Below are positions 1 to 6,825 of a DNA stretch of 12,479 nucleotides, piece after piece (the stretch's first letter is position 1; each line of letters begins with the position of its first letter). The stretch spans positions 1-12,479 of the forward strand of contig CAMBHX010000042.1 of the NCBI GenBank assembly GCA_945867285.1. Direction: 5' to 3'. The stretch is from Sulfuricurvum sp. IAE1. Its GTDB lineage: Bacteria > Campylobacterota > Campylobacteria > Campylobacterales > Sulfurimonadaceae. Under the pieces are notes generated by a model, which made no database searches, was not told the origin of the DNA, and saw only the letters and a list, made by a program, of their open reading frames with translations. A program made the translations under genes and the position numbers.

Positions 1-24
1 TGTTACAAAACTGTTAAGAGGTCT

Positions 25-1203
25 CTATATCGCCCGCTTAAACTCAGGATAGGCTTCAAGACCGCATTCACTGACATCAAGACCCTGCACTTGCTCTTCA
101 TCCGTAGCACGAAATGGAAAAATTTTATTGATAAGATAAATAATCGAAAACGAAACCACAAAAACAAAAACACCAATTTCAAGCACTCCTTTGAGCTGGT
201 TGAGGAAGGTAATATTTTTGGTTGCATCCTGAGCAAAAATACCTACTGCAAGAGTTCCAAAAATACCATTAACCAAATGCACCGAGAGTGCACCAACGGG
301 ATCATCAATACGTACTTTGTCAAAAAGTGGTACTGCAAATACTACCAAAGCACCTCCAATGAACCCAACAGCTAAAGCATCATAGAGGCTAAAAAGATGT
401 GCTCCTGCCGTTACTGCAACTAAACCACCTAATGCACCATTGAGAATCATAGTAATATCAAAAAGTTTGTATCGAGCATAGATAATCAATCCTGAGGCAA
501 TAGCACCTGAGAGACCTGCAGCGTTGGTATTAAAAACCGTTAAAGCAACACTATCAGCTAGTTCTTTGGTCGAAATTCCTCCAACACTACCACCATTAAA
601 GCCAAACCAGCCAATCCACAGCAACATTGCACCCAATACCACTAGAGGAATATTAGAAGCAGGAATTACACGTATTTGATTACCTACGTAACGCCCTTTT
701 CGTGAACCTATGACTAAAATAGCTGCTAGCAGTGCCCAACCACCTGTTGAATGTATCACCGTCGAACCTGCTAAATCCACCATGTTTAAATCAAAAACAG
801 TCTCTTTAATCCAATCAGATCCCCAGCTGACATTTACCGCCGTTGGGTAAATCACTGCTCCCATAATAATAGTAAACAATGTGAGAGGGAAAAGTTTAGC
901 TCGCTCACCCACACCACCACTCATGATGTTGATGGCTTTACCCACAAACGCCATTTGAAACATAAAAAATGCCCATTGACTCATGGTAGTACTGTGAAAA
1001 TCTCCAAATGCTAAATGAAATCCGATAAGGATAAATGCCATTGATGCAACGGCATAAATCATTACATTAACTGTCAAAACACTGGAGACATTTTTGGTGC
1101 GAACAAGCCCTGCTTCGAGCATCGCAAATCCCGGAACCATAAGGACAATAAGAGTAATAGAAAAAAGAGTAAAAAGGGTATCAATAACGTACGCAGTATC
1201 CAT
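25..1203 (-). CDS. amt: Ammonium transporter, short Amt form without signal peptide
   Basis: This is an inner-membrane channel of the Amt/Mep/Rh family for ammonium uptake. The 392-residue product has about eleven hydrophobic segments, as the family does. The conserved core is visible: an early MLEAGLVRTKN segment, Asp143 followed by the first pore histidine His151 (VIHSTGG), the second pore histidine His309 (SVHLVNG), and a GWFGFNGGS segment near 198-206. Unlike the upstream paralogue it starts almost directly in the first membrane segment and has no cleavable signal peptide. Its cytoplasmic tail (about 365-392) is short. The start is preceded on the minus strand by AAAGGTG about 5 nt away. 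It lies 176 nt downstream of glnK with its own -10 box and palindrome, so it probably has its own promoter as well as possible read-through. The PII neighbour suggests gating by GlnK. The stop is at 25-27; only 24 bases lie beyond it. Confidence 0.95.
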   Translation of the reverse strand: MDTAYVIDTLFTLFSITLIVLMVPGFAMLEAGLVRTKNVSSVLTVNVMIYAVASMAFILIGFHLAFGDFHSTTMSQWAFFMFQMAFVGKAINIMSGGVGERAKLFPLTLFTIIMGAVIYPTAVNVSWGSDWIKETVFDLNMVDLAGSTVIHSTGGWALLAAILVIGSRKGRYVGNQIRVIPASNIPLVVLGAMLLWIGWFGFNGGSVGGISTKELADSVALTVFNTNAAGLSGAIASGLIIYARYKLFDITMILNGALGGLVAVTAGAHLFSLYDALAVGFIGGALVVFAVPLFDKVRIDDPVGALSVHLVNGIFGTLAVGIFAQDATKNITFLNQLKGVLEIGVFVFVVSFSIIYLINKIFPFRATDEEQVQGLDVSECGLEAYPEFKRAI

Positions 1204-1234
1204 AATGCACCTTTAGGTTAAAATAAAGGTGTGC

Positions 1235-1240
1235 ATTATA
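1235..1240 (-). promoter_or_regulatory. -10 box for the short amt gene
   Basis: The minus strand reads TATAAT here, 31 nt upstream of the amt start codon. No good -35 hexamer is visible 17 nt upstream, which is usual for sigma-70 promoters in Campylobacterota and would fit a promoter that needs an activator. The start of transcription would be near 1228. Confidence 0.6.
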
Positions 1241-1269
1241 TAGTCAATCGAAGTGATTTGATAAGAATG

Positions 1270-1290
1270 ATTGATTAATTTTTAATCAAT
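1270..1290. promoter_or_regulatory. Perfect palindrome upstream of amt, candidate operator
   Basis: Arms ATTGATTAA and TTAATCAAT flank a 3-nt centre (TTT), a perfect 9-bp inverted repeat. The centre at 1280 is 40 nt upstream of the upstream edge of the -10 box (1240). A near-identical palindrome has the same 40-nt offset in front of amtB (3281-3301). The position just upstream of the -35 region is typical for an activator. The half sites TTGAT/ATCAA resemble an FNR box, but the spacing is 9 nt rather than 4, so FNR is not a good match. The regulator is unknown. Confidence 0.6.
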
Positions 1291-1303
1291 TATAAAAATT
1301 AGA

Positions 1304-1371
1304 GAAAAATCTGCTTTAACGAGAGCTAACCAAGCTCTTAGAGTAGCAAAAGGGTGCCTTGTTCCCTTTGC
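1304..1371 (-). repeat. Hairpin-rich intergenic repeat downstream of glnK (copy A)
   Basis: This sequence lies just after the glnK stop in the direction of transcription and is recognisably related to copy B (1743-1809). On the minus strand it holds a GGG/CCC-centred hairpin (1349-1354 with 1364-1369, loop 9 nt), then a perfect 6-bp stem (1322-1327 with 1333-1338, loop 5 nt), then a run of five T about 12 nt further on. It could be a weak or partial terminator, an mRNA-stabilising element, or a dispersed repeat. Its place between glnK and amt would allow it to tune expression of the second transporter. Confidence 0.5.
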
Positions 1372-1379
1372 CTATCAAA

Positions 1380-1718
1380 CTAAATTGCTTCGCTATCAGT
1401 TTCGCCAGTACGGATACGGACGATTTGATTGATATCACTGACGAAAATTTTTCCATCACCGATTTTGCCTGTACGTGCAGCTTCAACGATAGTATTGACC
1501 ACTTGATCAACCATGCTGGCTTCTACAACCATTTCCATTTTGATCTTCGGAAGAAAATCAACAACATATTCTGCACCTCGATACAGTTCACTGTGACCTT
1601 TTTGGCGACCATATCCTTTGACTTCACTTACTGTCATACCAGTAATTCCGATTTCCGCAAGAGCGTCTTTGACGTCTTCTAGTTTAAATGGTTTAATAAC
1701 CGCTTCAATTTTTTTCAT
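1380..1718 (-). CDS. glnK: Nitrogen regulatory protein P-II (GlnK/GlnB family)
   Basis: This is a cytoplasmic trimeric signalling protein that senses ATP/ADP and 2-oxoglutarate and docks on Amt channels to block them when nitrogen is plentiful. The 112-residue length is exactly that of the family. The T-loop is intact, with the uridylylation-type Tyr51 in ELYRGAEY, Gln39 and Lys58 for 2-oxoglutarate and ATP binding, the B-loop GKIGDGKIFV (84-93), and Arg101/Arg103. The start has a strong AAGGAAAG ribosome site (1722-1730 on the minus strand). The gene lies 99 nt downstream of amtB and upstream of the second amt, the classical amtB-glnK linkage, so I prefer glnK over glnB. No uridylyltransferase (GlnD) gene is in the window, so whether Tyr51 is modified cannot be seen here. 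Confidence 0.95.
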   Translation of the reverse strand: MKKIEAVIKPFKLEDVKDALAEIGITGMTVSEVKGYGRQKGHSELYRGAEYVVDFLPKIKMEMVVEASMVDQVVNTIVEAARTGKIGDGKIFVSDINQIVRIRTGETDSEAI

Positions 1719-1742
1719 TTGTCTTTCCTTCTTATAAGTTTA

Positions 1743-1809
1743 GAAAAATCCGCCTCAACAGAGACCAGCTTTAGCGCCTAGTGTAGCCAAAGGAATACAT
1801 CCCTTTGGC
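1743..1809 (-). repeat. Hairpin-rich intergenic repeat downstream of amtB (copy B)
   Basis: It lies 8 nt beyond the amtB stop. On the minus strand it begins with an 8-bp perfect stem (1786-1793 with 1802-1809, loop 8 nt) and ends with GGATTTTTCT. It aligns over its length with copy A: both contain GAAAAATC at the left edge, GTAGC near the middle and CCCTTTG at the right edge on the plus strand. The lack of a T-run directly after the strong stem argues against a simple terminator. Its position between amtB and glnK would fit mRNA processing or differential stability. Confidence 0.5.
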
Positions 1810-1817
1810 ATTTAAAA

Positions 1818-3209
1818 TCACAAATTAAATCCACGCTCACCATGAACTGATTCATCAAGACCCATACTTTCTTGTTCATCATCAACACGTGCACCACCCG
1901 TAAGAGCCATAGCGATATAATACACTACAATTGTTCCAACCAAGGTAAAAAGACCTACGATAGCGACTGATTCAAGCTGTACAACGATTTGCCCCATACG
2001 GTCATCAGCATCCTTAAGAGGTCCTGACCATAATAGAGCTTTGTCAGTTACTGCAAAGATACCCGTTGCAATCGCACCCCAAAGACCTGCGAGAAAATGT
2101 ACTCCAAAAGCATCCAAAGAATCGTCGTAACCCAATTTTTTCTTAAGAACCATTACACCGAAAAATGCTACTGCTGCACCCGATACACCGATGATAAGAG
2201 CACCAGGAACAAGAACAAAACCAGCTGCTGGTGTGATAGCCACTAAGCCTGCAACTGCACCAGTAGCAGCACCTAGCAATGTTGCTTTTTTGAACACAAT
2301 GCTCTCTAGGACAATCCATGTTAATGTAGCAACTGAAGCAGCAATAGTAGTACTCAAGAACGCAACACCAGCGATAGCATTTGCTCCAAATGCAGAACCG
2401 GCGTTAAATCCGTACCAACCAAACCACAACATACCTGCACCCACAGCTGTTAATATGACACTAATCGGTTTCATAGCGATTTTTGGATATCCAGCACGCT
2501 TACCAAGTAATACAGCTAACACTAGACCAGCTAAACCACCATTCATATGAACTACCGTACCACCAGCGAAATCAAGAGCGCCTTCGTTAAAGAGGTATCC
2601 ACCACCCCATACCATGTGAGCAATTGGAGCGTAAACAACAATGGTCCAAATACCTGCAAACACCATCCATGTAGAGAACTTCATACGCTCAATAACAGAC
2701 CCAGCAACAATAGCAACAGTAATCGCTGCAAACGTACCTTGGAACGCTACGAATACAAACTTAGGATACAATTGCCCCAAATCAACACTTGCAAACTCTG
2801 TCCAGCTAATACCGCTGAGCATAATGTGACTAAATCCACCAACAACTTGGTTCATGGAACCATCCGCTGTTCCAAATGCGATTGAAAAGCCTGCAATAAT
2901 CCATGCAACAAACGCCACAACAAATGCACCAAATACCATTGCATAAGTATTAAGAACGTTTTTAGCTCTTGTCATACCTGCGTAAAATAATGCCAAACCA
3001 ACAGGTGTCATCAATAACACCAAAGCGGTTGACATCATCATCCATGCTGTGTCACCAGAATTGAGCACTGGTTCTACTGTAGCCACTTCGGCAGCTGCTG
3101 CTGCAACGGGTGCTACTACTGCTTGAGTAGCTTCAACTGCAACTGCAGCAACTTCATCTGCAAACGCCGCCAAAGGCGCAAGCGATAATGATAATGCAAA
3201 CTTTTTCAT
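1818..3209 (-). CDS. amtB: Ammonium transporter AmtB with signal peptide
   Basis: This is an inner-membrane ammonium channel of 463 residues, first gene of the amtB-glnK-amt group. It starts with a cleavable signal peptide (MKKFALSLSLAPLAAFA, probable cut after residue 17), as seen in AmtB of many Gram-negatives. An unusual Ala/Val-rich stretch (about 18-50) follows before the first membrane segment at about 55. Family hallmarks are FYAGMTRAKN, Asp213, the first pore histidine His221 (VVHMNGG), GWYGFNAGS (264-272), and the second pore histidine His371 (GVHFLAG). The tail ends with DDEQESMGLDESVHGERG, the usual AmtB C-terminal motif that communicates with PII. The ribosome site AAGGAGA lies 8 nt before the start. 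Expression probably comes from the -10 box at 3246-3251 under control of the palindrome at 3281-3301. The two transporters are clearly different paralogues, not a recent duplication. Confidence 0.96.
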   Translation of the reverse strand: MKKFALSLSLAPLAAFADEVAAVAVEATQAVVAPVAAAAAEVATVEPVLNSGDTAWMMMSTALVLLMTPVGLALFYAGMTRAKNVLNTYAMVFGAFVVAFVAWIIAGFSIAFGTADGSMNQVVGGFSHIMLSGISWTEFASVDLGQLYPKFVFVAFQGTFAAITVAIVAGSVIERMKFSTWMVFAGIWTIVVYAPIAHMVWGGGYLFNEGALDFAGGTVVHMNGGLAGLVLAVLLGKRAGYPKIAMKPISVILTAVGAGMLWFGWYGFNAGSAFGANAIAGVAFLSTTIAASVATLTWIVLESIVFKKATLLGAATGAVAGLVAITPAAGFVLVPGALIIGVSGAAVAFFGVMVLKKKLGYDDSLDAFGVHFLAGLWGAIATGIFAVTDKALLWSGPLKDADDRMGQIVVQLESVAIVGLFTLVGTIVVYYIAMALTGGARVDDEQESMGLDESVHGERGFNL

Positions 3210-3245
3210 ACCTTGTTTCTCCTTGAAAATAAAATCTCGGTCACC

Positions 3246-3251
3246 ATTTTA
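3246..3251 (-). promoter_or_regulatory. -10 box for amtB
   Basis: The minus strand reads TAAAAT (preceded by TG), 36 nt upstream of the amtB start. It is weaker than the TATAAT of the second amt gene but sits at the identical distance from the associated palindrome, which supports both assignments. Transcription would start near 3239. Confidence 0.5.
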
Positions 3252-3280
3252 CAGGAGATAAAAAAATGTGATGCATAAAA

Positions 3281-3301
3281 ACTGATTAAAATTTAATCAA
3301 T
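3281..3301. promoter_or_regulatory. Palindrome upstream of amtB, candidate operator
   Basis: On the minus strand the arms are ATTGATTAA and TTAATCAGT around a 3-nt centre, so eight of nine arm positions pair. The centre at 3291 is 40 nt upstream of the -10 edge at 3251, the same offset as the palindrome before the other amt gene. It agrees with that palindrome at 19 of 21 positions in the best orientation. It is more than 120 nt from the gyrA -10 box, so it most likely serves amtB alone. Confidence 0.6.
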
Positions 3302-3310
3302 GCTTATTTT

Positions 3311-3393
3311 CAAAAACTTTTGTTTTTGTAGCTTCAGGGGATTGCAAAGGACCGTAGTCCTTGCCACCAAAACGGATAAATTCGTTTTGGTGT
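3311..3393 (-). repeat. Three-hairpin dispersed intergenic element, copy 1
   Basis: Read on the minus strand from 3393, this 83-nt element has three consecutive stems. Stem I is a perfect 10-bp CACCAAAACG/CGTTTTGGTG. Stem II is AAGGAC/GTCCTT closed by the loop TACG, which as RNA is a UNCG-type tetraloop. A linker ending in GAAGCTAC follows. Stem III is CAAAAAC/GTTTTTG with a 4-nt loop. Copies 2 and 3 lie at 8042-8170 and 10845-10927. Here it stands between the divergent amtB and gyrA promoters, where a terminator would have no purpose, which favours a REP- or MITE-like repeat or a structured RNA. Confidence 0.75.
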
Positions 3394-3428
3394 GTACAAT
3401 AAAATATTATTTTTAAGGCGCATTGGGC

Positions 3429-3434
3429 TATAAT
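3429..3434 (+). promoter_or_regulatory. -10 box for gyrA
   Basis: GGGCTATAATCGGCG contains a perfect TATAAT 39 nt before the gyrA ATG. A TTTTTAAGG stretch about 14-22 nt upstream is typical of Campylobacterota sigma-70 promoters. The box lies inside the in-frame TTG-initiated extension of gyrA, which argues against that longer start. Confidence 0.65.
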
Positions 3435-3473
3435 CGGCGACTAAATCTTTACACTAAATATGAAGAGGGCTGC

Positions 3474-5960
3474 ATGAACGATTTGCTAGATAACAGCGAA
3501 ATTAACGATATTAACATTGAAGACACACTAAAAAGTAGTTATCTGGACTACTCCATGAGTGTTATTATCGGTCGTGCATTGCCCGATGTTCGTGATGGTC
3601 TCAAACCAGTTCATCGTCGTATTCTTTATGCTATGGACAAGCTTAGTCTTTCAGCAGGGGCTAAATACAAAAAATCTGCCCGTATCGTCGGGGATGTTAT
3701 TGGTCAGTATCACCCACATGGTGATACATCAGTCTATGATGCACTCGTACGTATGGCACAACCATTTGCAATGCGTGCTCCACTCGTCGATGGCCAAGGA
3801 AACTTTGGTTCGGTTGATGGTGACAACGCGGCAGCAATGCGTTATACCGAAGCACGTATGACACGATATGCCGGCGAATTACTCAAAGATCTCGAAAAAG
3901 ATACTGTTAATATGGTTGAAAACTATGACGGTACTACCGTTGAGCCCGTTGTTTTGCCGACTCGAGTCCCTAATCTTCTTATAAATGGTTCTAGTGGTAT
4001 TGCTGTAGGTATGGCGACTAATATCCCTCCCCACAACCCCAAAGAGGTACTCAATGCACTTGTGCACATGATGGACAATCCTAACGCATCACTTATAGAT
4101 ATTATGCAGTTCATCAAAGCGCCTGATTTTCCTACTGGAGGAACAATCTATGGCAAAAAAGGGATTTTAGATGCGTACGAAACAGGTCGTGGACGTATAC
4201 GAGTACGGGCTAAAACACATATCGAGAAAAAAGCTAATAAAGATGTTATCGTTTTAGACGAACTTCCCTACCAAGTCAACAAAGCACGTCTGATTGAAAC
4301 CATTGCTGAACTCGTCAAAGATAAATTTATCGAAGGAATCAGTGAAATTCGTGATGAATCCGACCGTGAGGGTATTCGTGTAGTCATTGAGCTCAAGCGC
4401 GATGCTATGAGTGAAATCGTCCTCAACAATCTCTACAAATCAACCAATATGGAAACAACTTTTGGGATTATTATGCTCTCGGTGTTTAACCAAGAGCCTC
4501 GTATTTTCCCTCTCTTAGATATGTTAGGTCACTTTATCAATCACCGCAAGACTGTCATTATTCGTCGTACGATTTTTGATCTTGAAAAAGCCAAAGCACG
4601 TGCACACATCTTGGAAGGTTTGAAAAAAGCTATCGATATTATTGATCAAGTCATAAAAACAATCCGTGCTTCAGGGAATGAAGAAGATGCGCGAAACAAC
4701 CTTGTCTCTCAATATGACTTTTCGACAATTCAAGCAACCAGCATTGTTGCAATGAGACTAGGTCGTTTAACAGGTCTCGAGATTGAAAAAATTGAAAATG
4801 AGCTTCGTGAGATTCTAGAACATGTCGCATACTTAGAGTCTATTTTACGAAGCGAAGATGTTCTTAAAGGGATTATCAAAGGTGAATTTGTAGAGCTTGT
4901 AGGACAATTTGACATTGACCGTGTTACTGAGATCGAAGACAACTATGATGACATCAATATTGAAGATTTGATTCCTAATGAGCCTATGGTAGTTACCATC
5001 TCGCATCGTGGCTATATCAAGCGTGTTCCTCTTGTAGCCTATGAAAAACAAAAACGTGGTGGTAAAGGTAAGATTGCTGCAACAACGTATGATGATGACT
5101 TTATTGAAAAATTTTATACATGTAATACACACGATACCTTGATGTTTGTTACTGATCGTGGACAGCTTCACTGGCTCAAAGTATACAAAATTCCTGAAGG
5201 GTCACGTACGGCTAAAGGCAAAGCAGTGGTTAACCTGATCAATCTTGAAGCCGATGAGAAAATCCGCTCCATCATTCCAACGAGCGATTTTGATGAAAAC
5301 AAGTCACTAGTCTTCTTTACCCAAAATGGTATCGTCAAGCGTACTGCTCTCAATGAGTTCTCCAACGTCCGAAGCAATGGAGTACGTGCAATTGTATTGG
5401 ATGATGACGATGCGCTTATTACTGCATATATCGCAACCGAAGAGACCAAATATCTCTTTATCGTGACCAAATTTGCCCAATGTATCAAATTTGAGATAGA
5501 AAAGACACGTGACCAGGGACGAAGCACCCGCGGAGTTCGTGGTATCAAATTTAAAATTGAGGGCGACGTGGTCGTGGATGCCAACATCATCAAAAACGAC
5601 GAGCAAGAGATTCTCATGGTGAGCGAAAAAGGGATCGGAAAGCGTACAACTGCTGAAGAATACCGCCTCACCAACAGAGCTGGAACCGGTGTTATTGCCA
5701 TGAAGCTTAACAGTAAAACAGGTGCTACTGTTGTGGGATGTCTCATGGTAGATGAAACGATGGATATGATGGCCCTTACTAAAGAGGGTAAGATGATTCG
5801 TGTTGATATGCAAACCATCTCTAAATCAGCCCGCAACACCAGCGGTGTTTATATCATCAAAGGCGATGATGTCAAAAGTATCTCGCGTTGTCCTAAAAAA
5901 GAAGAAGACGAAGAGGATGAAACCGATGATGGCTCTGAAGGAACACTCATATTGGAATAG
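3474..5960 (+). CDS. gyrA: DNA gyrase subunit A
   Basis: GyrA cuts and rejoins DNA in the A2B2 gyrase that introduces negative supercoils. The product has 828 residues from the ATG at 3474, slightly shorter than E. coli GyrA. An in-frame TTG at 3423 would add 17 residues, but the promoter -10 box lies within that extension and AGAGG stands just before the ATG. The N-terminal breakage-reunion domain holds the catalytic Tyr124 (MRYTEARM). The quinolone region reads HPHGDTSVYD with Thr85 and Asp89 at the positions of E. coli Ser83 and Asp87; Thr is the wild-type residue in Campylobacter, so no resistance substitution is apparent. The C-terminal pinwheel carries the GyrA box QKRGGKGK near 526-533. 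An acidic tail (EEDEEDETDDGSEG) ends the protein. The flagellar genes flgP, flgQ and flgR follow, as in C. jejuni. Confidence 0.98.
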   Translation: MNDLLDNSEINDINIEDTLKSSYLDYSMSVIIGRALPDVRDGLKPVHRRILYAMDKLSLSAGAKYKKSARIVGDVIGQYHPHGDTSVYDALVRMAQPFAMRAPLVDGQGNFGSVDGDNAAAMRYTEARMTRYAGELLKDLEKDTVNMVENYDGTTVEPVVLPTRVPNLLINGSSGIAVGMATNIPPHNPKEVLNALVHMMDNPNASLIDIMQFIKAPDFPTGGTIYGKKGILDAYETGRGRIRVRAKTHIEKKANKDVIVLDELPYQVNKARLIETIAELVKDKFIEGISEIRDESDREGIRVVIELKRDAMSEIVLNNLYKSTNMETTFGIIMLSVFNQEPRIFPLLDMLGHFINHRKTVIIRRTIFDLEKAKARAHILEGLKKAIDIIDQVIKTIRASGNEEDARNNLVSQYDFSTIQATSIVAMRLGRLTGLEIEKIENELREILEHVAYLESILRSEDVLKGIIKGEFVELVGQFDIDRVTEIEDNYDDINIEDLIPNEPMVVTISHRGYIKRVPLVAYEKQKRGGKGKIAATTYDDDFIEKFYTCNTHDTLMFVTDRGQLHWLKVYKIPEGSRTAKGKAVVNLINLEADEKIRSIIPTSDFDENKSLVFFTQNGIVKRTALNEFSNVRSNGVRAIVLDDDDALITAYIATEETKYLFIVTKFAQCIKFEIEKTRDQGRSTRGVRGIKFKIEGDVVVDANIIKNDEQEILMVSEKGIGKRTTAEEYRLTNRAGTGVIAMKLNSKTGATVVGCLMVDETMDMMALTKEGKMIRVDMQTISKSARNTSGVYIIKGDDVKSISRCPKKEEDEEDETDDGSEGTLILE

Positions 5961-5970
5961 TATTTGCTTT
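5952..5970 (+). promoter_or_regulatory. Sigma-54 (RpoN) promoter for flgPQ, overlapping the gyrA stop
   Basis: TTGGAATAGTATTTGCTTT has the invariant GG (5954-5955) and GC (5966-5967) exactly 10 nt apart, plus the TTGGAA and TTTGCTT context typical of RpoN promoters in Helicobacter and Campylobacter. The -24 half overlaps the last gyrA codons and the stop (5958-5960). Transcription would start near 5978, giving a leader of about 30 nt with the AAGGAA ribosome site of flgP. FlgR, the likely activator, is encoded two genes downstream. Confidence 0.75.
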
Positions 5971-6007
5971 AGAATAAACAATATTTAGTCTCTTAAGGAA
6001 TAGTACT

Positions 6008-6460
6008 ATGAAATACTCATTGGCATTGGCTTTTTTATTGAGCATCACAGCTTTGAACTCCAGCCTTTTTGCTGAAACCACCGAAACAAAAGCACGTTGT
6101 GTCTACAGTGGGACTGATGGCAACTGTGTCCAGCCCTCTTTAGGTTCTACTCAACAGCTTGTTATTACCGTTTTCGGTCAGGGTGTTGCTCCAACGGTTA
6201 CCGCATCTCCTGCACAAGCATATGCATTGGCAAAACGTGCCGCCCTTGCTGATGGTTACCGTCAAATTGCTGAACGTATCCAAGGGGTTCATATTGAAGG
6301 TTATGACAGTGTCAAAAATATGATGTTACAACGTTCCAATATACGCACTTCTGTTGATGCTATGGTTCGTGGAACTAACGTTCTTGATACTACATTCAAA
6401 GAGGGATTGTGCGAAGTCGAACTCGAAGTTGTTATCGCCTACTCGCAACTTATCAACTAA
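6008..6460 (+). CDS. flgP: FlgP-like flagellar basal-disk protein (LPP20 family)
   Basis: In C. jejuni, FlgP builds the large periplasmic basal disk that scaffolds the flagellar motor and is needed for motility. This 150-residue protein has a signal peptide ending SSLFA (cut after about residue 22). It also has the LPP20/FlgP-type core: VFGQGVAPTVTASPAQAYALAKRAALADGYRQIAERIQGVHI (about 55-96), with the Ala-rich helix followed by the ERIQG motif. Cysteines are at 31, 40 and 135. No lipobox is visible, whereas C. jejuni FlgP is described as a lipoprotein; the sequence before Cys31 (TKAR) does not fit. The ribosome site AAGGAA lies 7 nt before the ATG. Family and synteny (gyrA-flgP-flgQ-flgR) agree, so the call is fairly secure although I could not compare sequences directly. 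Confidence 0.8.
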   Translation: MKYSLALAFLLSITALNSSLFAETTETKARCVYSGTDGNCVQPSLGSTQQLVITVFGQGVAPTVTASPAQAYALAKRAALADGYRQIAERIQGVHIEGYDSVKNMMLQRSNIRTSVDAMVRGTNVLDTTFKEGLCEVELEVVIAYSQLIN

Positions 6461-6819
6461 TTTCTGCATTCATACTTTATGCCGATGATTACCTTATAAG
6501 CTATCGAGCGAGCTCCCTCAATTCCCGCCTCGTTCACGAAAATCTTTGGGTTTCTAAATCGATGACCCCCTGCTTAGGCAACCGACATAGAAGTATAACT
6601 CTGCTGCGAGACAACAACAACACCCTCAAAACTACGATTAATAATCATGAAGAAGAATTTTTTAATTTTCTCACACAACAACCGCTTCATCTCAAAAGCA
6701 ATCAACACATACTAAACGATAAACACAATTCCATAGAAACACTAACATCTCCAACCCAATGTTATGCAGTCGATTTTAATGATGACTTTGTTACAATCAC
6801 AATTATTGCTTCACACTAA
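6409..6819 (+). CDS. flgQ: Probable FlgQ, flagellar disk-associated protein
   Basis: FlgQ is required for motility and for FlgP disk formation in C. jejuni. The frame has no ATG near its beginning. The GTG at 6409 has AGAGG 4 nt upstream and gives 136 residues with a credible signal peptide: an Arg-rich start (MRSRTRSCYR), a hydrophobic core (LLATYQLISAFIL) and a cut after LYA before DDY. That start overlaps flgP by 52 nt. The alternative is a rare ATT at 6460 overlapping the flgP stop, which would leave only about eight residues of signal. The mature part begins DDYLISYRA and has cysteines at 55 (MTPCLG) and 118 (TQCYAVDF), perhaps a disulphide. The assignment rests mainly on position between flgP and flgR and on a secreted product. 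Codon use is ordinary and the frame is open to 6819. Confidence 0.65.
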   Translation: MRSRTRSCYRLLATYQLISAFILYADDYLISYRASSLNSRLVHENLWVSKSMTPCLGNRHRSITLLRDNNNTLKTTINNHEEEFFNFLTQQPLHLKSNQHILNDKHNSIETLTSPTQCYAVDFNDDFVTITIIASH

Positions 6820-6825
6820 AACTAG

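Noticed and set aside
1270..1290. FNR/CRP-type binding site
   Set aside because: TTGAT and ATCAA half sites are present but separated by 9 nt instead of 4.
2191..2885. Plus-strand open frames of 112-119 codons opposite amtB
   Set aside because: They are shadows of the amtB reading frame with unnatural composition and no ribosome site.
3423..3473. TTG-initiated N-terminal extension of gyrA
   Set aside because: The stretch contains the TATAAT promoter box, and the residues do not resemble GyrA; the ATG at 3474 has a ribosome site.
5168..5839. Minus-strand 223-codon open frame opposite gyrA
   Set aside because: A long shadow frame opposite a conserved gene; low-complexity Ser/Arg-rich translation without recognisable domain.
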